Source: JABMNT01 sp048262655 (GTDB lineage: Bacteria > Pseudomonadota > Alphaproteobacteria > Rhodospirillales > Casp-alpha2). From it: a stretch of DNA of 64,000 bases. The notes below the pieces were generated by a model. That model was given only the letters and a program-made list of their open reading frames with translations, was not told the origin of the DNA and ran no database searches. Position numbers and translations under genes: made by a program. The first letter of the stretch is position 1, and every line of letters starts with the position of its first letter. Of the stretch, positions 17,456-27,030 are shown one piece after another. The stretch covers positions 278,388 through 342,387 of the forward strand of contig JBLXEY010000007.1 in assembly GCA_048262655.1 (NCBI GenBank), in the 5' to 3' direction.

Positions 17456-19765
17456 CTATTCCCCCGCGCTTCTCATGGCGAGATCAATTTCGATTTGAAG
17501 GGGATCTTTTTCAACTTTTTTTTCATGACCTGCTAAATCCAGTGGTGCGTTTGCCGCTATTGTGAATAGGATTCTAGCACCACCGTCAGGATTGTCTCCC
17601 AAGTGCAGGTGACCGCGGTGGTCTTCGATGATCTTCTTAACGATAGCGAGGCCAAGGCCTGTCCCTTTGGCGCGTGTTGTCATGTAGGGTTCTGTCAGTC
17701 GATCCCGGTTTTCAACAGGAAGTCCTTTCCCGTTATCCAGGATCTCAATCTCGATCAGGTCCTTTACCTGTGAGGAGGTTTCGGATTTTTCTGAAATGGG
17801 CCGGACATTGATTGTAATTTCTCCAGAATCGGGGTTGGTGCCGGTCTCTTCAATTTTTCCGATGACCGATTCGGAGGCGTTCTTTAACAGGTTCGTAAGC
17901 GCACGGCTCACTTGTTGGCTGTCACAATAGCTTTTGACTTCGGTATCGGGTGTATTGAGATGAAATGCAATTTCCGGGTATCTGTTCTCTTCTAAAAATA
18001 CGGCTTGGCGACATATTTCGGAGAAATTTTCAATCTTCATGGACGGTTCTGGCATGCGGGCAAACGAGGAAAACTCATCGACCATGCGGCCAATATCTTC
18101 AACCTGGCGGGTGATTGTGCCTATACACGTTTCAAAGACATCGGGATCAGTCGTTATTTCTTTTAAATACTTGCGTTGCAATCGCTCTGCTGAAAGCTGA
18201 ATTGGGGTGAGCGGGTTTTTGATCTCATGTGCAATTCGGCGCGCCACATCTGCCCATGCGGCTTTGCGTTGTGCTGATAGAAGTTCCGTTACATCATCAA
18301 AGGTGACAACATAACCAATGGTTTCTTCTTGCAGGAACTCGGCGGCAATACGGACATGCAACGTGAGAGCGATATTGTCGCGGCTAATATCGATCTCATC
18401 TTGCCGCATGCGCCCCTTTTGCGCCATGACGGAGTCCAGCAAGCTCTTCATTTCCGGAATGATTTCGACCAGTGGCTCACCGATAGCGGCATCCAGGTCC
18501 GTCGCGACAAGTTTGGCGGCAGACCTGTTCGATAAATGAATATGGCCCTGTGAATCGAGGCCAATCACGCCCGCAGATACACCTGTCAGCACGGTTTCCG
18601 TAAAGCGATGGCGTTCGTCCAATTCTCTGTTAGCCTCGATTAACCCGTCACGTTGGGTTTCCAACTGGCCCGTCATTTTATTAAATGCCTGCCCCAGAGA
18701 TCGAATTTCATCGTCTTCATCTGGCAGGCTGACACGAATGCTTAAGTCCCCTTTACTTACGTCTTCGGCAGCACTGATCAGGCGGCTAATCGGGTTTGCC
18801 AGTTGCCGCGCGACGGTTAGGCCGATCCAGGCCGCAGCCAGAAGTAACAAAAGTGCGACAACCGCAAAAATGACCACAAACGTGACCTGGAATCCGCCGC
18901 GTTTGTCTTTCATTTCTTTATACTGGCCGACGGCTTTGTTGATCGAACTAATGTGGTCGCTGACCCGCGTATCCAGAAACCTTTCAACGACCAAATAGGT
19001 ATCGATAAATCTGTTGAGCTTTATCAAAGCCCTTACTCGCTCCGAATCTGCGGAGTCTAAAACAGCGATTTTTCCCGTATCAGCCGTAATGAAAGCCGAG
19101 GGAAGGATCGTTTCCAGCGTACCAGAGATGCTGTAGCGGGAGCGGCCCAAGACTTTCCCCCCACTATCAATCGCAATGGCTTCTGACAAGTTTCTACTGA
19201 CCGAGTAGTTGGTCAAAATCTGATTTAAGGCGAATTGGTTTTCGATCAAAAGCGGTGCGTTATTGTTTAAGTCATTGGCAATGGTAAGCGCGTCGGAACT
19301 AATGGTTTTGCGATGTTCATCCAAGTAGGATTTCGCAACCACCAGCGATTGGTTTAGGGCAGAGTTAACGCGTTCGGAAAACCAAACCTCCAGGCCATGA
19401 TTTAAGAAAAGGGCGGAGAAAACGGCGACTAAAATCGCTGGAGTAACGGCCACAAAACTAAAAAGTGCGACAAGTCGACCCTGCAAGCCAGCTCCAGCGG
19501 CCCGCATTCGACGTGCTTGCCATAATAAGTAGAGCCTGCGACCAACGACGATACACAGCAATAGAAGCAGTATGCCGTCAATATAAAGAAGGCTTACAAC
19601 GGTTGCGACATCGAAAGAGTCTGATTTCGGCGCAGTCAGGGCGGCGACGGTTGTTATACCCGAAATGACGGCCGCAGCGGCCAATGCATAGGACAGACTT
19701 CGGCTACTGCCCATTTTTGCAGCGATACGCGGCACCAGCTCTGACAGCGCCTTGCTACTGTTCAT
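17456..19765 (-). CDS. ntrY: Nitrogen-related sensor histidine kinase NtrY
   Basis: This is a 769-aa membrane kinase. Transmembrane helices lie near residues 28-46, 57-77, 99-122 and 294-318. A periplasmic region lies between the third and fourth. Then come HAMP (about 320-373), PAS (about 385-495), HisKA with H513 in RRIAHEIKNPLTP, and HATPase_c with DNGKGLP and GTGLGLAIV. This architecture and length match NtrY. It overlaps the ntrC stop codon by four bases (ATGA), so translation is coupled to the ntrBC genes. Confidence 0.95.
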   Translation of the reverse strand: MNSSKALSELVPRIAAKMGSSRSLSYALAAAAVISGITTVAALTAPKSDSFDVATVVSLLYIDGILLLLLCIVVGRRLYLLWQARRMRAAGAGLQGRLVALFSFVAVTPAILVAVFSALFLNHGLEVWFSERVNSALNQSLVVAKSYLDEHRKTISSDALTIANDLNNNAPLLIENQFALNQILTNYSVSRNLSEAIAIDSGGKVLGRSRYSISGTLETILPSAFITADTGKIAVLDSADSERVRALIKLNRFIDTYLVVERFLDTRVSDHISSINKAVGQYKEMKDKRGGFQVTFVVIFAVVALLLLLAAAWIGLTVARQLANPISRLISAAEDVSKGDLSIRVSLPDEDDEIRSLGQAFNKMTGQLETQRDGLIEANRELDERHRFTETVLTGVSAGVIGLDSQGHIHLSNRSAAKLVATDLDAAIGEPLVEIIPEMKSLLDSVMAQKGRMRQDEIDISRDNIALTLHVRIAAEFLQEETIGYVVTFDDVTELLSAQRKAAWADVARRIAHEIKNPLTPIQLSAERLQRKYLKEITTDPDVFETCIGTITRQVEDIGRMVDEFSSFARMPEPSMKIENFSEICRQAVFLEENRYPEIAFHLNTPDTEVKSYCDSQQVSRALTNLLKNASESVIGKIEETGTNPDSGEITINVRPISEKSETSSQVKDLIEIEILDNGKGLPVENRDRLTEPYMTTRAKGTGLGLAIVKKIIEDHRGHLHLGDNPDGGARILFTIAANAPLDLAGHEKKVEKDPLQIEIDLAMRSAGE

Positions 19766-21192
19766 TTTCCGCCTCTGATAACCGGAATTTCCAACTCCCT
19801 GATTTTTTTACGTAGTGTATTTCTGTTGAGCCCCAAGACCTCAGAGGCCTTAATTTGATTTCCTCGAGTTGCCTGCAAGGTCAGCATAATCAACGGGCGC
19901 TCAACTTCTTTGATAATGCGATCATATAAGCCGGCGGCAGGAAGTTGGCCATTATGCGCGCCAAAATACGCGGCAAGCCGTTCTTCAACCGTGTCTGAAA
20001 GCCCATTTTGCGTATTTTCAGTGGTCGCCGGCGCTCTATCACCCAGTTCCTGTTCAATTTCCGCCAGCCCAATGACTTCCTGAGAGTACAAGGCCGCCAA
20101 GCGTTGTACCATATTTTCAAGTTCACGGACGTTGCCGGGCCAAGCGTAGCTTTTAAGTCGCTCCATTGCGTCGGCATCGATAATTTTCCAGGGAAGCCCC
20201 AAATCAACAGCATTTGTTAAAAACGCGCTGACGAGTTCCGGTATGTCTTCTGTGCGTTCGCGCAAGGGCGGTAATCGCAGTGGAACGACATTCAGTCTAA
20301 AGTAGAGGTCTTCACGGAATTGTCCGCGCCGGATCAGCTGCTTTAAATCCCGATGGGTCGCGGCGACAATACGGACATCCGCGCGAATGGACGTGCGCCC
20401 GCCAACAGTTGTGAACTCACCTTCCTGCAAGACGCGCAGCAAGCGGGTTTGTGCTTCAAGCGGCATGTCGCCAATTTCGTCAAGAAATAGCGTCCCTCCA
20501 GCGGCAAGCTCAAAACGACCTGCAGCGCGGTTCGATGCCCCGGTAAAGGACCCCTTCTCATGTCCAAAGAGTTCGCTTTCAATCAGTTCTCTCGGGATTG
20601 CCGCCATATTAACAGCTACGAATGGCCCGGCTTTGCGTTTGCCATAATCATGTAAAGCTCTGGCAACCAATTCTTTACCGGTTCCGGACTCGCCATTAAT
20701 CGTAACGGTCAGATCCGTGCCCATTAAGCGTGCCAGGGTCCTATAGATTTCCTGCATCGCCGGTGAGCGACCGATCAGGGGTAATGTTTCATCTGTCGTG
20801 CCGGCCTTCGGCGAACCCGCTTCTGCGGGTATTTCAAGTCCTCTACGAACAACACTTACGAGCTCATTGATATCAAAGGGTTTTGGTAGGTATTCAAACG
20901 CGCCGCGTTCATTTGCCTGGAGGGCCGTCAACAAAGTATTTTGGGCGCTCATGACAATCACGCGCAACTTTGGCCGGACGTGAAGGATGCGAGGAAGCAG
21001 GTCCAGGCCATTTTCATCGGGCATGACAACGTCAGTTATCACAAGATCACCTTCGCCATCGGTAACCCATTGCCACAAAGTCGCGGCGTTGCTGGTTGCC
21101 TTGACCTCATAGCCTGCCCGATTAAGAGCCTGAGTCACGACGGTTCGAATGCCTGTATCGTCATCAGCAACTAAGATCGTTTGAGAACTCAT
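19762..21192 (-). CDS. ntrC: Nitrogen regulation response regulator NtrC (NtrC/GlnG)
   Basis: This 476-aa enhancer-binding protein activates sigma-54 promoters under nitrogen limitation. Its receiver domain carries phospho-acceptor D54 (VITDVVMP). The AAA+ domain has Walker A GESGTGKE, a GSFTGA-type sigma-54 loop (one substitution from GAFTGA, normal for many NtrC proteins), and Walker B LFLDEIGD. The C-terminal Fis-like helix-turn-helix contains KASEVLGLNRNTLRKK. Start and stop overlap the neighbours by four bases on both sides. Confidence 0.96.
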   Translation of the reverse strand: MSSQTILVADDDTGIRTVVTQALNRAGYEVKATSNAATLWQWVTDGEGDLVITDVVMPDENGLDLLPRILHVRPKLRVIVMSAQNTLLTALQANERGAFEYLPKPFDINELVSVVRRGLEIPAEAGSPKAGTTDETLPLIGRSPAMQEIYRTLARLMGTDLTVTINGESGTGKELVARALHDYGKRKAGPFVAVNMAAIPRELIESELFGHEKGSFTGASNRAAGRFELAAGGTLFLDEIGDMPLEAQTRLLRVLQEGEFTTVGGRTSIRADVRIVAATHRDLKQLIRRGQFREDLYFRLNVVPLRLPPLRERTEDIPELVSAFLTNAVDLGLPWKIIDADAMERLKSYAWPGNVRELENMVQRLAALYSQEVIGLAEIEQELGDRAPATTENTQNGLSDTVEERLAAYFGAHNGQLPAAGLYDRIIKEVERPLIMLTLQATRGNQIKASEVLGLNRNTLRKKIRELEIPVIRGGK

Positions 21193-22307
21193 TTGGCTTC
21201 CTGTCCGTCTTTATACATGGGTAGAATGACACGAAATGTGGTTTTGTTTGGTTGAGAGTCACACTCGACAACACCGCCGTGGTCACCGATGATTTTGGCG
21301 ACAAGTGCCAAACCAAGCCCACTTCCTTGTGGTTTCGACGTTACGAATGGGTCGAAAAGATAAGGTTTAATATCGTCAGGGATGCCCGGGCCATTGTCGA
21401 TGACGCTGATCTGCAGGGGCAAATGGACGCGTTTGTCACTGTTGGGAACGGCAAATCGAACCCCTTGTTGGTAGGCCGTCGCCAACGTTATTTTACCATC
21501 GACATGGGGGGCTGCTTCCGACGCGTTTTTAATAAGGTTCAAAAACACCTGAACAAGTTGATCCCGGTTGCCAAAGACGGCGGGCAGTGAAGGATCGAAG
21601 GCATTAATGAACGTCAAATGACTGCCAAAGCCATTTTTAGCCAACTTGTGGACCCGGTCCAAAACCTGGTGAATATTCACAGCTTCACGCTCGAGTGGGC
21701 CTGTATCCGAAAAGACACCCATTCGGTCCACAAGATCACATATTCGATCCGCCTCGTCGCGGATGAGTTCTGTCAGTGGTTTATCCGTGTCTGTCGCGTT
21801 TTGCTCGAGAAGTTGTGCCGCCCCCCGAATTCCTGATAAGGGGTTTTTGACTTCATGCGCCAGCATGGCAGCCATAGCTGTGACCGACCTGGCCGCCCCG
21901 CGGTGGGTAAGCTGGCGGTCGATTTTGTCGGCTATAGAGCGCTGTTGAAATGTCAAAGCAACAGTGCCCGGGGCTTCAACGATCGGCGTTGCCTGCACAT
22001 TCACAAAATTTGCACCGATGCGAGGCGTCTCCAGGGTTAAGCCATACTCAGAGACGACGCTACGTTGCATGCGGACCTGTTCAACCAAGCTGAAAACGGG
22101 GCTGTCTTCTGGAACAAAATAGGACAATGATTTGCCCCGCATATATTCAGCGCTTGACCGAAAGAGTTGCTCTGCGGCCGTATTCGCGTAGACAATTAAA
22201 TTTTCCTCATCAATGGCGATCAAGGCAGCCGTAATCGCATTGAGAAGCAGATCACCATCCATTGCTTTTTTTGGTGCGCCGTCGCTGGATACGGCTCTTT
22301 CTAACAT
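21189..22307 (-). CDS. ntrB: Nitrogen regulation sensor kinase NtrB (GlnL)
   Basis: This 372-aa soluble histidine kinase lacks transmembrane helices. Its N-terminal PAS domain spans about residues 20-125. HisKA has H151 in AMLAHEVKNPLSGIRG, and HATPase_c has DNGPGIP and GSGLGLALV. In the classical system GlnB (PII) binds NtrB and switches it from kinase to phosphatase on NtrC. The ATG overlaps the last base of the dusB stop codon, so dusB-ntrB-ntrC form a coupled unit. Confidence 0.95.
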   Translation of the reverse strand: MLERAVSSDGAPKKAMDGDLLLNAITAALIAIDEENLIVYANTAAEQLFRSSAEYMRGKSLSYFVPEDSPVFSLVEQVRMQRSVVSEYGLTLETPRIGANFVNVQATPIVEAPGTVALTFQQRSIADKIDRQLTHRGAARSVTAMAAMLAHEVKNPLSGIRGAAQLLEQNATDTDKPLTELIRDEADRICDLVDRMGVFSDTGPLEREAVNIHQVLDRVHKLAKNGFGSHLTFINAFDPSLPAVFGNRDQLVQVFLNLIKNASEAAPHVDGKITLATAYQQGVRFAVPNSDKRVHLPLQISVIDNGPGIPDDIKPYLFDPFVTSKPQGSGLGLALVAKIIGDHGGVVECDSQPNKTTFRVILPMYKDGQEAK

Positions 22308-23293
22308 CAGGCGGCAATTCGCTCGATGAGCGGATCATAGAACCGTCGGATTTCATCTTTGACCTGCTCTGGGTCGTCAAGGCTGTTTATTAGCGCCCGG
22401 TATTCGGTCGATTTGGGCAAACCTTTCGAATACCAACCGAGATGCTTACGCGCGATGCGCACTCCCGGCGACACCCCGTAATGGCTCAAGATGGTTTCAT
22501 AGTGCTCCATAACAGTCGCCAGTTGGTCTTCAATGGATGGGTCGGGCAATTTTTCTCCCGTTTGCAAAAAGTGCCATACCTGATTGGGAAACCAGGGACG
22601 CCCATATGTGCCTCGTCCGATAAGGGCGCCGTCGGCACCAGAATCTGAGAGCATTTGCGCTGCATCCTCAACGGTGTTGATATCGCCATTGCCAAACACC
22701 GGTAAACTTACCGCCTCTTTGACCTTGCGAATAAATTTCCAGTCCGCGTGACCTTTATAAAACTGGCAACGTGTGCGGCCGTGAACTGCAAGTGACTGGA
22801 TACCGCAATCTTCGGCAACTTTTGCCAACGATGGCGCATTGCGCGTGTCATCGTCCCAGCCTGTGCGCATTTTAAGGGTTACCGGAATGGAAACCGCCTT
22901 TACGACAGCCGACATGATAGCCCCGGCATGGCGTTCGTCTCGCATTAATGCAGAACCGGCATCACCATTTGTCACTTTTTTAACCGGGCAGCCCATATTT
23001 ATATCAATCATCGCCGCACCACGGTCCTCATTAAGGCGCGCAGCCTCCGCGACGATTTCTGGTTCGCATCCAGCGAGCTGGACAGACATGGGGTGCTCTT
23101 CCGCACAATGCGTCGCCATTTTCATGGTCTTTTTTGCGGCGTAAACCATGGCCTTGCTGGCAATCATTTCTGAAACGACAAGGCCAACACCCCAGCGTTT
23201 TACCAGGCGTCGAAACGGCAGATCTGTGACGCCTGACATGGGGGCCAGGACAATTGGGTTATCGATCTCGACGGGGCCAATTTTCATAATCAT
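22307..23293 (-). CDS. dusB: tRNA-dihydrouridine synthase DusB (NifR3)
   Basis: This 328-aa FMN enzyme reduces specific uridines in the tRNA D-loop. Visible are the N-terminal LAPMSGVTDLPFR, the active-site region INMGCPVKKVTNGDAGSAL with its catalytic Cys, and VHGRTRCQFY. I use the ATG at 23293, preceded by GAAGG; the longer TTG start at 23356 would add 21 residues not typical of the family. In alphaproteobacteria this gene (formerly nifR3) heads the ntr operon, as here. Confidence 0.93.
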   Translation of the reverse strand: MIMKIGPVEIDNPIVLAPMSGVTDLPFRRLVKRWGVGLVVSEMIASKAMVYAAKKTMKMATHCAEEHPMSVQLAGCEPEIVAEAARLNEDRGAAMIDINMGCPVKKVTNGDAGSALMRDERHAGAIMSAVVKAVSIPVTLKMRTGWDDDTRNAPSLAKVAEDCGIQSLAVHGRTRCQFYKGHADWKFIRKVKEAVSLPVFGNGDINTVEDAAQMLSDSGADGALIGRGTYGRPWFPNQVWHFLQTGEKLPDPSIEDQLATVMEHYETILSHYGVSPGVRIARKHLGWYSKGLPKSTEYRALINSLDDPEQVKDEIRRFYDPLIERIAA

Positions 23294-23319
23294 TCTGCCT
23301 TCAGGAATCAGTTGCACAT

Positions 23320-23348
23320 TTATTAGGCAATTGAGATGTGTATTACAA
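23320..23348 (-). promoter_or_regulatory. Possible sigma-70 promoter of the dusB-ntr operon
   Basis: On the minus strand, TTGTAA (plus 23343-23348) and TAATAA (plus 23320-23325) are separated by 17 bases, about 27 bases before the chosen dusB start. Matches to consensus are only moderate, so this is a candidate. Confidence 0.28.
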
Positions 23349-23372
23349 GAATTCAAGGGGGGATAACAAGAA

Positions 23373-24185
23373 TTATCTCGCGAGAATGATATCCGTGACG
23401 ATTTTTACACCGGGATAACTTAGGGTAAGAAGTAAATATACAAATAAAACGACACGAGCTGCCTTACGTCCCCGCAATCCTGTTTTGAAATGGGCAATCA
23501 AAAGCCCTGCAATTACGATAAATGCAGTAACAGCCAATATGGATTTATGGTCAAAATCCACAAAGCTCTGCGTTTCCGAATAATTCAGCCCAATACCGCT
23601 CAACAAGCCAAGGGCAAGAACGAATTCCCCCATGATCAAAAGCCTGACGACCAATTGATCGCAATCCGAAAGCGCGGGTAAGCCCACCCCCCATTTGGTT
23701 TGTTGCTTGGTTTTCAGACTCCGCTCCTGAAGGGCCGCTGCCAGCGCAGCGACCGCTGCAAGAGTTACCAGGGCATAGGTGGTCACAGATACAAATATAT
23801 GTAAGCCAAACCAACCGGTCAGGTCGTCACCTCTGACAGATGGCGTATGGGAGACAATGGACGTCCAGATGACGGCGAATACGCCCAAAACAAGCATATA
23901 CGGGGCAAAAATCACCCCCAACTTTGCAGACTCTCGCATCGACAAGCTTGAGATAAAATATACGACCATGCTGGCGGCAATCGTAATCCAGATTGAGGTC
24001 GACAGGTCCGTGTGCCAGCCGTCCCTGGTGCCGATGATCAACAACAGGACGGGTCCGGCGATTGCGACAACAACCAGAAGCCAAAAAACCCCCGAGGCTG
24101 ACGTTAACCCGTTGCGTAAGTATAGGGATAGCGGGAGCAACGCGATCAGTGCGCTAAGGTTGAGTATCAGTTGATCAGACATCAT
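23373..24185 (-). CDS. CcsA/YpjD-like cytochrome c assembly family membrane protein
   Basis: This inner-membrane protein of 270 aa has about eight hydrophobic segments. It matches the CcsA-like family (YpjD/CorE group): a GLHIFVSVTTYALVTLAA segment in the middle and a C-terminal FDHKSILAVTAF plus RGRKAAR stretch, where the family has HKT/S. The start is set at the tandem ATGs 24185/24182, preceded by AGGAAC; a longer frame to 24254 is unlikely. Such proteins are placed in heme handling or cytochrome c maturation by homology, but YpjD-type members have no proven role. It is divergent from ispDF. Confidence 0.78.
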   Translation of the reverse strand: MMSDQLILNLSALIALLPLSLYLRNGLTSASGVFWLLVVVAIAGPVLLLIIGTRDGWHTDLSTSIWITIAASMVVYFISSLSMRESAKLGVIFAPYMLVLGVFAVIWTSIVSHTPSVRGDDLTGWFGLHIFVSVTTYALVTLAAVAALAAALQERSLKTKQQTKWGVGLPALSDCDQLVVRLLIMGEFVLALGLLSGIGLNYSETQSFVDFDHKSILAVTAFIVIAGLLIAHFKTGLRGRKAARVVLFVYLLLTLSYPGVKIVTDIILAR

Positions 24186-24332
24186 CTGTTCCTGCAGCTC
24201 GGTATTGGGGCGGCGAAGTGTCGAGAAGATTGCGCTAGTTGGCAGTCTTGGCAAGACCTAATCAGGTTTGATCTTGGCATTAGACCATTGCGCCATTAAT
24301 CTCGCGCACATTTTAGATTAAAAGGGCCCCTA

Positions 24333-25490
24333 TTGGTGACTAATACGATTGCGCTGATTGTCGCGGCAGGACGTGGACAACGTTTTGGCGGCGATATCCC
24401 CAAGCAGTATCAAGAATTGGAAGGGCTACCTGTTTTACGCCATACAATTATGGCATTCCAGAACCATCCCGCCATTTCGTCTGTTCATGTCGTAATCCAT
24501 CCCGATGATCGCCCCCTTTATGATCGGGCGACGCAGGGGCTCGGGCTCGCCGAGCCGATCCATGGCGGTGATTTACGCCAGCAATCTGTGCTTTTAGGTT
24601 TGCAGGCCGTCGAACCCAACCAACCCGACCTTGTTCTAATTCAGGATGGCGCGCGCCCCTTTGTTACACATAAAATAATTGATCGGGTTCTTGCTGGCTT
24701 GGAGCAGGCCGTGGGTGTCGTCCCTACCCTGCCGCTGACAGATACGATCAAGCGAGTTTTCGGCACAAAAATTATAGCGACCGAAGACCGTTCGCAATTG
24801 CGCCGCGCTCAGACCCCGCAAGGCTTCAGGTTCAAGGAGATATTAAAAGCCCATGAAGCTAGCGCCGGAAATAATTTGACGGATGATGCCGCGATCTGTG
24901 AAGCCGCCGGGCTTGATGTTGTGACCGTTGAGGGAGATGCGGAGAATACTAAAATAACAGAACCCGGTGACTTGGGGCGTGTTGCAGAAAGGGCTGTTGT
25001 GATGGAAACCCGAACTGGTTCTGGCTTTGATGTGCACCGCTTCTGTCAGGGGAACGGCGTGACCATATGTGGTGTTTTTGTGCCCCATACAGCGTCCCTG
25101 GAGGGGCATTCGGATGCGGACGTTGGTCTGCATGCCCTTACTGACGCTCTTTTGGGCGCTATTGGTGAAGGTGATATTGGCCATTTTTTCCCGCCATCAG
25201 ACGCCCAATGGCGCGGCGCTGCGTCGGACTTGTTTGTTCGTCATGCCGTTAAGCTGGTGCAAGATCGAGGGGGACGAATTGTAAATGTTGATGTGACGTT
25301 AATATGTGAGGCTCCAAAAATTGGTCCTCACCGACTGACGATGAAGAACCAGATTGCAGAAATAATGGGCCTTTCAGCGAACCGAATAAACGTTAAGGCA
25401 ACGACGACGGAAAAACTTGGTTTCTGTGGACGCGGCGAAGGGATCGCAGCCCAAGCTGTTGCAAATGTTGCCTTACCGACCACAGATTGA
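24333..25490 (+). CDS. ispDF: Bifunctional IspD/IspF isoprenoid synthesis enzyme
   Basis: This 385-aa fusion carries out two steps of the MEP pathway. The N-terminal IspD domain (about 1-225) has AAGRGQRFGGDIPKQY and makes CDP-methylerythritol. The C-terminal IspF domain (about 228-385) has GSGFDVHRF, HSDADVGLHALTDALLGA and GDIGHFFPP, and makes the 2,4-cyclodiphosphate. The fused form is common in alphaproteobacteria. The start is TTG at 24333 or the adjacent GTG at 24336, with AAAAGGG upstream. Confidence 0.95.
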   Translation: MVTNTIALIVAAGRGQRFGGDIPKQYQELEGLPVLRHTIMAFQNHPAISSVHVVIHPDDRPLYDRATQGLGLAEPIHGGDLRQQSVLLGLQAVEPNQPDLVLIQDGARPFVTHKIIDRVLAGLEQAVGVVPTLPLTDTIKRVFGTKIIATEDRSQLRRAQTPQGFRFKEILKAHEASAGNNLTDDAAICEAAGLDVVTVEGDAENTKITEPGDLGRVAERAVVMETRTGSGFDVHRFCQGNGVTICGVFVPHTASLEGHSDADVGLHALTDALLGAIGEGDIGHFFPPSDAQWRGAASDLFVRHAVKLVQDRGGRIVNVDVTLICEAPKIGPHRLTMKNQIAEIMGLSANRINVKATTTEKLGFCGRGEGIAAQAVANVALPTTD

Positions 25491-25605
25491 CGCATATTGG
25501 ATTATTCGACTAATGCAATATAAGAAACCGGTTTGATTGCTCCAAAGGAATGGTTAGTATTAAGTATTCGTATGGGGGCGGCCAATTGGGGCAGAAATCG
25601 GTATT

Positions 25606-26523
25606 ATGGCATTAGACTACACTGAATGTGATGTGATCTTGGCTGACGACGACCTTAATTCGCGTCAGAGCGTAAAGAATATCCTGCACAATCACGGTTT
25701 TAGAAAAATGCGCACTGCACGTACTTTGGCTGAAGTCCGGGCCTTTTTGTCCAAGGGTATGCCAGACCTTCTTGTCGGGTCGACTGATATCAAAGATGGC
25801 GATTTTGTTGACTATGTGCGCGATGTGCGACAAAGCAAAGCGGGTAACAATCCTTTTATCCCCGTCATCACAATGGTCGGTGAACCAACCCCTGAGCTTG
25901 TTAGACGAATCGTTGAATCTGGGACGGATACGGTTATCGCCAAACCCTTTTCGACGGCACAGGTTGTTGATCGTGTCGAGGACCTGATTGAATCACGTAA
26001 AAAGTTTGTGATTTCGGATGAATATATTGGCCCTATCCGCCGCAAGGACGGTAGTACGCCGGGAATTGATGCGCCCAATACATTAAAGGCACGCGCGAAC
26101 GGCCAAGCCTTAAGTTTCGCAGAAGTTGAAAATCTAATCAGCAAAGCGACCGGCGAATTGAGGATGTTAAAAGTTGATGTCATTGGTATTCAGATATCAG
26201 CTCATGTCACCAATCTTGTGCCAATGCTTGAACGTGGTGGGCGCGTTGACCCGGCTATTCGCGCTGAATTGCTGGCGCTGCTTGATATTACAGACACTTC
26301 TGATGAAAAGTTAAGTGGCAGTAAGTATGAGCATGTGGCTGAGTTATGCAATTCGCTCGGCAACGTTGCGAGTTCAATTATTGCCTCACGAGGTGGCGTT
26401 CCTGATGCAAAGGACGTGCGCCTTTTGAAGCCGCTGTCCCAGGCCATTCAAGCTTGTTTTAGCGGCGCGATTACAGATGTTGCACAAGTCAAGGCGATTG
26501 CTGCGCAAATTGGTGCAACGTAA
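25606..26523 (+). CDS. Receiver-domain protein lacking the phosphoacceptor Asp (pseudo-receiver)
   Basis: This 305-aa soluble protein has an N-terminal receiver-like domain (about 8-130) and a helical C-terminal part of unknown type with no recognisable DNA-binding or enzyme motif. The acidic pocket (ADDD near residue 13) and the beta-5 Lys (VIAKPF near residue 113) are present. However, the segment PDLLVGSTDIKDGD places Ser59 where the phosphorylated Asp belongs, unless the register shifts to D61. It follows ispDF on the same strand after 115 bases. It may transmit signals by protein contacts rather than phosphorylation. Confidence 0.75.
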   Translation: MALDYTECDVILADDDLNSRQSVKNILHNHGFRKMRTARTLAEVRAFLSKGMPDLLVGSTDIKDGDFVDYVRDVRQSKAGNNPFIPVITMVGEPTPELVRRIVESGTDTVIAKPFSTAQVVDRVEDLIESRKKFVISDEYIGPIRRKDGSTPGIDAPNTLKARANGQALSFAEVENLISKATGELRMLKVDVIGIQISAHVTNLVPMLERGGRVDPAIRAELLALLDITDTSDEKLSGSKYEHVAELCNSLGNVASSIIASRGGVPDAKDVRLLKPLSQAIQACFSGAITDVAQVKAIAAQIGAT

Positions 26524-26599
26524 GTCTGGCTCCAGAACATCTGGAAGCTGTATGGGTGCTCAAGTGTCCCAATGTGGACGATGGTGTTGGAGATAGCGC

Positions 26600-26869
26600 G
26601 TGGCAAAAGAAAAGATAAACAACACGCCAGAAGATGCAGTATCCGTGTCGCTTCCGACACAAGCCCAGTCTAAATGGCTTAAACGGGGGCTGACGCAAGC
26701 TGGCGGCAAGCTCCCTTTATTTGATGAAAATGGAAAGCGCGTCGGAGATCGAACCGTTCGGAGTTGTCTCGAAAAAGGCTGGGCCGAACCATGGTTTGAC
26801 AACCCGGTCAAACCAGACTGGCTTATTTGCAAATTAACGGACGCGGGACGCAAGTTGTTCGAGACGTGA
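26600..26869 (+). CDS. Small conserved-looking hypothetical protein
   Basis: This 89-aa soluble, basic protein has a compact Trp-rich pattern: SKWLKRGL, GKLPLFDENGK, GWAEPWFDNP and PDWLICKLTDAGRKL. The end resembles the last helix and wing of small winged-helix proteins, but I do not recognise a named family. The reading frame is uninterrupted with codon use like the neighbours. It lies between the pseudo-receiver gene and the [2Fe-2S] protein gene in the same orientation. Confidence 0.65.
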   Translation: MAKEKINNTPEDAVSVSLPTQAQSKWLKRGLTQAGGKLPLFDENGKRVGDRTVRSCLEKGWAEPWFDNPVKPDWLICKLTDAGRKLFET

Positions 26870-26930
26870 TTCTATTCAATATGGCCCGATCATAGGGAAA
26901 TGAATGACTTCCCCCACCTCTTTTATCGCG

Positions 26931-26950
26931 AAAACTGCATTTGCAGTTTT
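26931..26950 (+). terminator. Hairpin after the small hypothetical gene: weak terminator or regulatory palindrome
   Basis: A perfect 20-base inverted repeat: AAAACTGC, loop ATTT, GCAGTTTT. It stands 62 bases after the stop codon at 26869 and before the [2Fe-2S] gene. The stem ends in only four T, so termination would be partial; an operator is also possible. Confidence 0.4.
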
Positions 26951-27030
26951 CCATATCGAAGCAGAAACAATATTCAAATGAACGTGACTGTATGCCGCGT
27001 TTCCAACCTAACGGGTCTGAAAAATTGATT

